A stretch of DNA of 64,000 nucleotides from Allobosea sp. CS1GBMeth4 (GTDB taxonomy: Bacteria > Pseudomonadota > Alphaproteobacteria > Rhizobiales > Beijerinckiaceae). The DNA lies in contig NZ_FYAS01000019.1 of NCBI RefSeq assembly GCF_900185715.1, positions 62,001 to 126,000 of the forward strand, in the 5' to 3' direction. Made by a program: the position numbers and the translations under genes. Shown one piece after another: positions 63,237 to 64,000 of the stretch (positions are counted from its first letter, which is position 1; every line of letters starts with the position of its first letter). The notes beneath the pieces are model-generated. The model saw only the letters and a program-made list of their open reading frames with translations. It made no database searches and was not told where the DNA came from.

Positions 63237-63977
63237 TCAGTGATCGTGCTTGTGGCCCTTGTGGCCGTGCTCATGGCCGTGATGGCCATGGTCGTGCTTG
63301 TGGCCGTGATCGTCGTGATGGTCGTGGCCGCAGCCGCAGGAGGCGCCATGGGCGTGCTGCTCATGGCCGTGGCCATGGCGATGGCTGGCATGATCATGGT
63401 CGTGGCCGTGCTCATGACCGTGGTGATGGTCGTGATGGCCGTGGTCATGGCCGCAGCCGCAGGCATCGCCATGGGCATGGGCGTGATCATGACCGTGATC
63501 GTGATGATGATGCCCGTGGTGTTCGTGGCCGCAATTGGCGTGATCATGGTCGTAGGCGCCGCGCTCCGGCTGGAACGGCCGCTCGACCTCGCTCATCGTG
63601 CAGCCCTGGCCGCGGACCATCTCGGCCAGCACATGGTCGTGCTCGATATAGATCGCGTCGGTGGTGATCTCGGCCGGGGTGTGGCGGTTGCCGATATGCC
63701 AGGCGACGCGCATCAGGCGCAGCGGGTTCTCGGCGGTGATCTCGATCAGCTTCTGCGCCGCCGCCCTGATCAGCACGAGCGAGCCGTCCTCGAGCTTGAC
63801 GGCGTCGCCGTCGTTCAGGGCCGTCGGCTTGTCGAGATCGAGCAGGATGTCGCGGCCGCCGTCGCCCTTGAGCGCGACGCGGCGGCGGTTGCGGTCCTCA
63901 TGGTCGAGGGTGAGCGTCTCGACGACCCGGTCCTGCTTGACCGCGGCCTTGCGGACGACGGAGATGGCGCGCTGCAT
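63237..63977 (-). CDS. ureE: urease accessory nickel chaperone UreE with long His-rich tail
   Basis: A 246-aa nickel-carrying UreE. Residues about 1-70 are the peptide-binding domain and 75-140 the nickel-binding domain (AWHIGNRHTPAEITTDAIYI, then EHDHVLAEMVRGQGCTMSEV, with the core His). The last about 105 residues are a His-rich tail in which I count about 47 His, with Asp, Gly and two DACGCGHD/ASCGCGHD Cys boxes, for nickel storage. Tails elsewhere are usually much shorter. The upstream urease structural genes should lie just past 64,000. Confidence 0.94.
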   Translation of the reverse strand: MQRAISVVRKAAVKQDRVVETLTLDHEDRNRRRVALKGDGGRDILLDLDKPTALNDGDAVKLEDGSLVLIRAAAQKLIEITAENPLRLMRVAWHIGNRHTPAEITTDAIYIEHDHVLAEMVRGQGCTMSEVERPFQPERGAYDHDHANCGHEHHGHHHHDHGHDHAHAHGDACGCGHDHGHHDHHHGHEHGHDHDHASHRHGHGHEQHAHGASCGCGHDHHDDHGHKHDHGHHGHEHGHKGHKHDH

Positions 63978-64000
63978 GACGAAACCCGTGGCGTGATGGA

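Noticed and set aside
63237-63560. tandem repeat array resembling a CRISPR or satellite
   Set aside because: The repetition is coding: it spells the His-rich tail of UreE in one frame, with no spacer pattern.

Overview
The window is high-GC chromosomal DNA from an alphaproteobacterium. The best guess is a Bosea-like member of the Hyphomicrobiales. This rests on gene families typical of that order: TakP-like TRAP binding proteins, a PleC-like histidine kinase, an Omp2b-type porin fragment, a cytosolic chemoreceptor with a PilZ insert, aerobic cobalamin genes, and UreJ/UreG/UreF/UreE accessory genes with a His-rich UreE. The species is inferred, not proven. I saw no rRNA, tRNA, CRISPR array, insertion sequence or prophage. 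Genes are dense, many overlap by 4 nt (ATGA/GTGA), and several starts are GTG or TTG.

Layout. 0-7 kb: L,D-transpeptidase, two lower-GC orphan genes, a DUF971 protein opposite moaA, a TPR protein, then a compact minus-strand lipid operon (acyltransferase, CDP-diacylglycerol synthase, small membrane protein, CDP-alcohol phosphatidyltransferase with an altered active-site motif). 7-16 kb: Gfo/Idh/MocA dehydrogenase, chemoreceptor, sarcosine-oxidase-like flavoenzyme, two exporters, TRAP permeases DctQ-DctM. 16-20 kb: mini-porin, Lrp regulator opposite a cupin, and two near-duplicate TRAP binding proteins. 20-29 kb: nitrogen-compound catabolism (ureohydrolase plus Lrp regulator, ornithine aminotransferase, polar amino acid ABC transporter without ATPase) interleaved with two TetR regulators, an isochorismatase-like protein and a RidA-like protein. 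29-35 kb: ParDE toxin-antitoxin, methionine aminopeptidase, a beta-hydroxyacid dehydrogenase, uracil-DNA glycosylase, twin secreted Cys-rich proteins, GST, a 49-aa membrane microprotein and an AEC transporter. 35-44 kb: nuclease, histidine kinase, HxlR/GST pair, cobT and cobS, TauE/SafE, thioesterase, dusA. 44-50 kb: alanine dehydrogenase, SF1 helicase, GntR regulator, cobF, M20 amidohydrolase. 50-58 kb: topoisomerase IB, a four-gene ABC importer, and a divergent GntR-uxuA-VOC group. 58-64 kb: PIN toxin with antitoxin, phnM, and the urease accessory genes, interrupted by an oppositely oriented lower-GC DUF2059 gene.

Functional threads. Ureohydrolase, ornithine aminotransferase, the amino acid importer and urease accessory proteins would fit use of arginine- or guanidino-type nitrogen. 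TRAP and ABC importers with FCD-type GntR regulators and mannonate dehydratase fit organic-acid and sugar-acid scavenging. Several perfect palindromes sit in promoters beside regulator genes and are good operator candidates. At least five kinds of imperfect palindromic intergenic repeat are present, two of them in two copies each.
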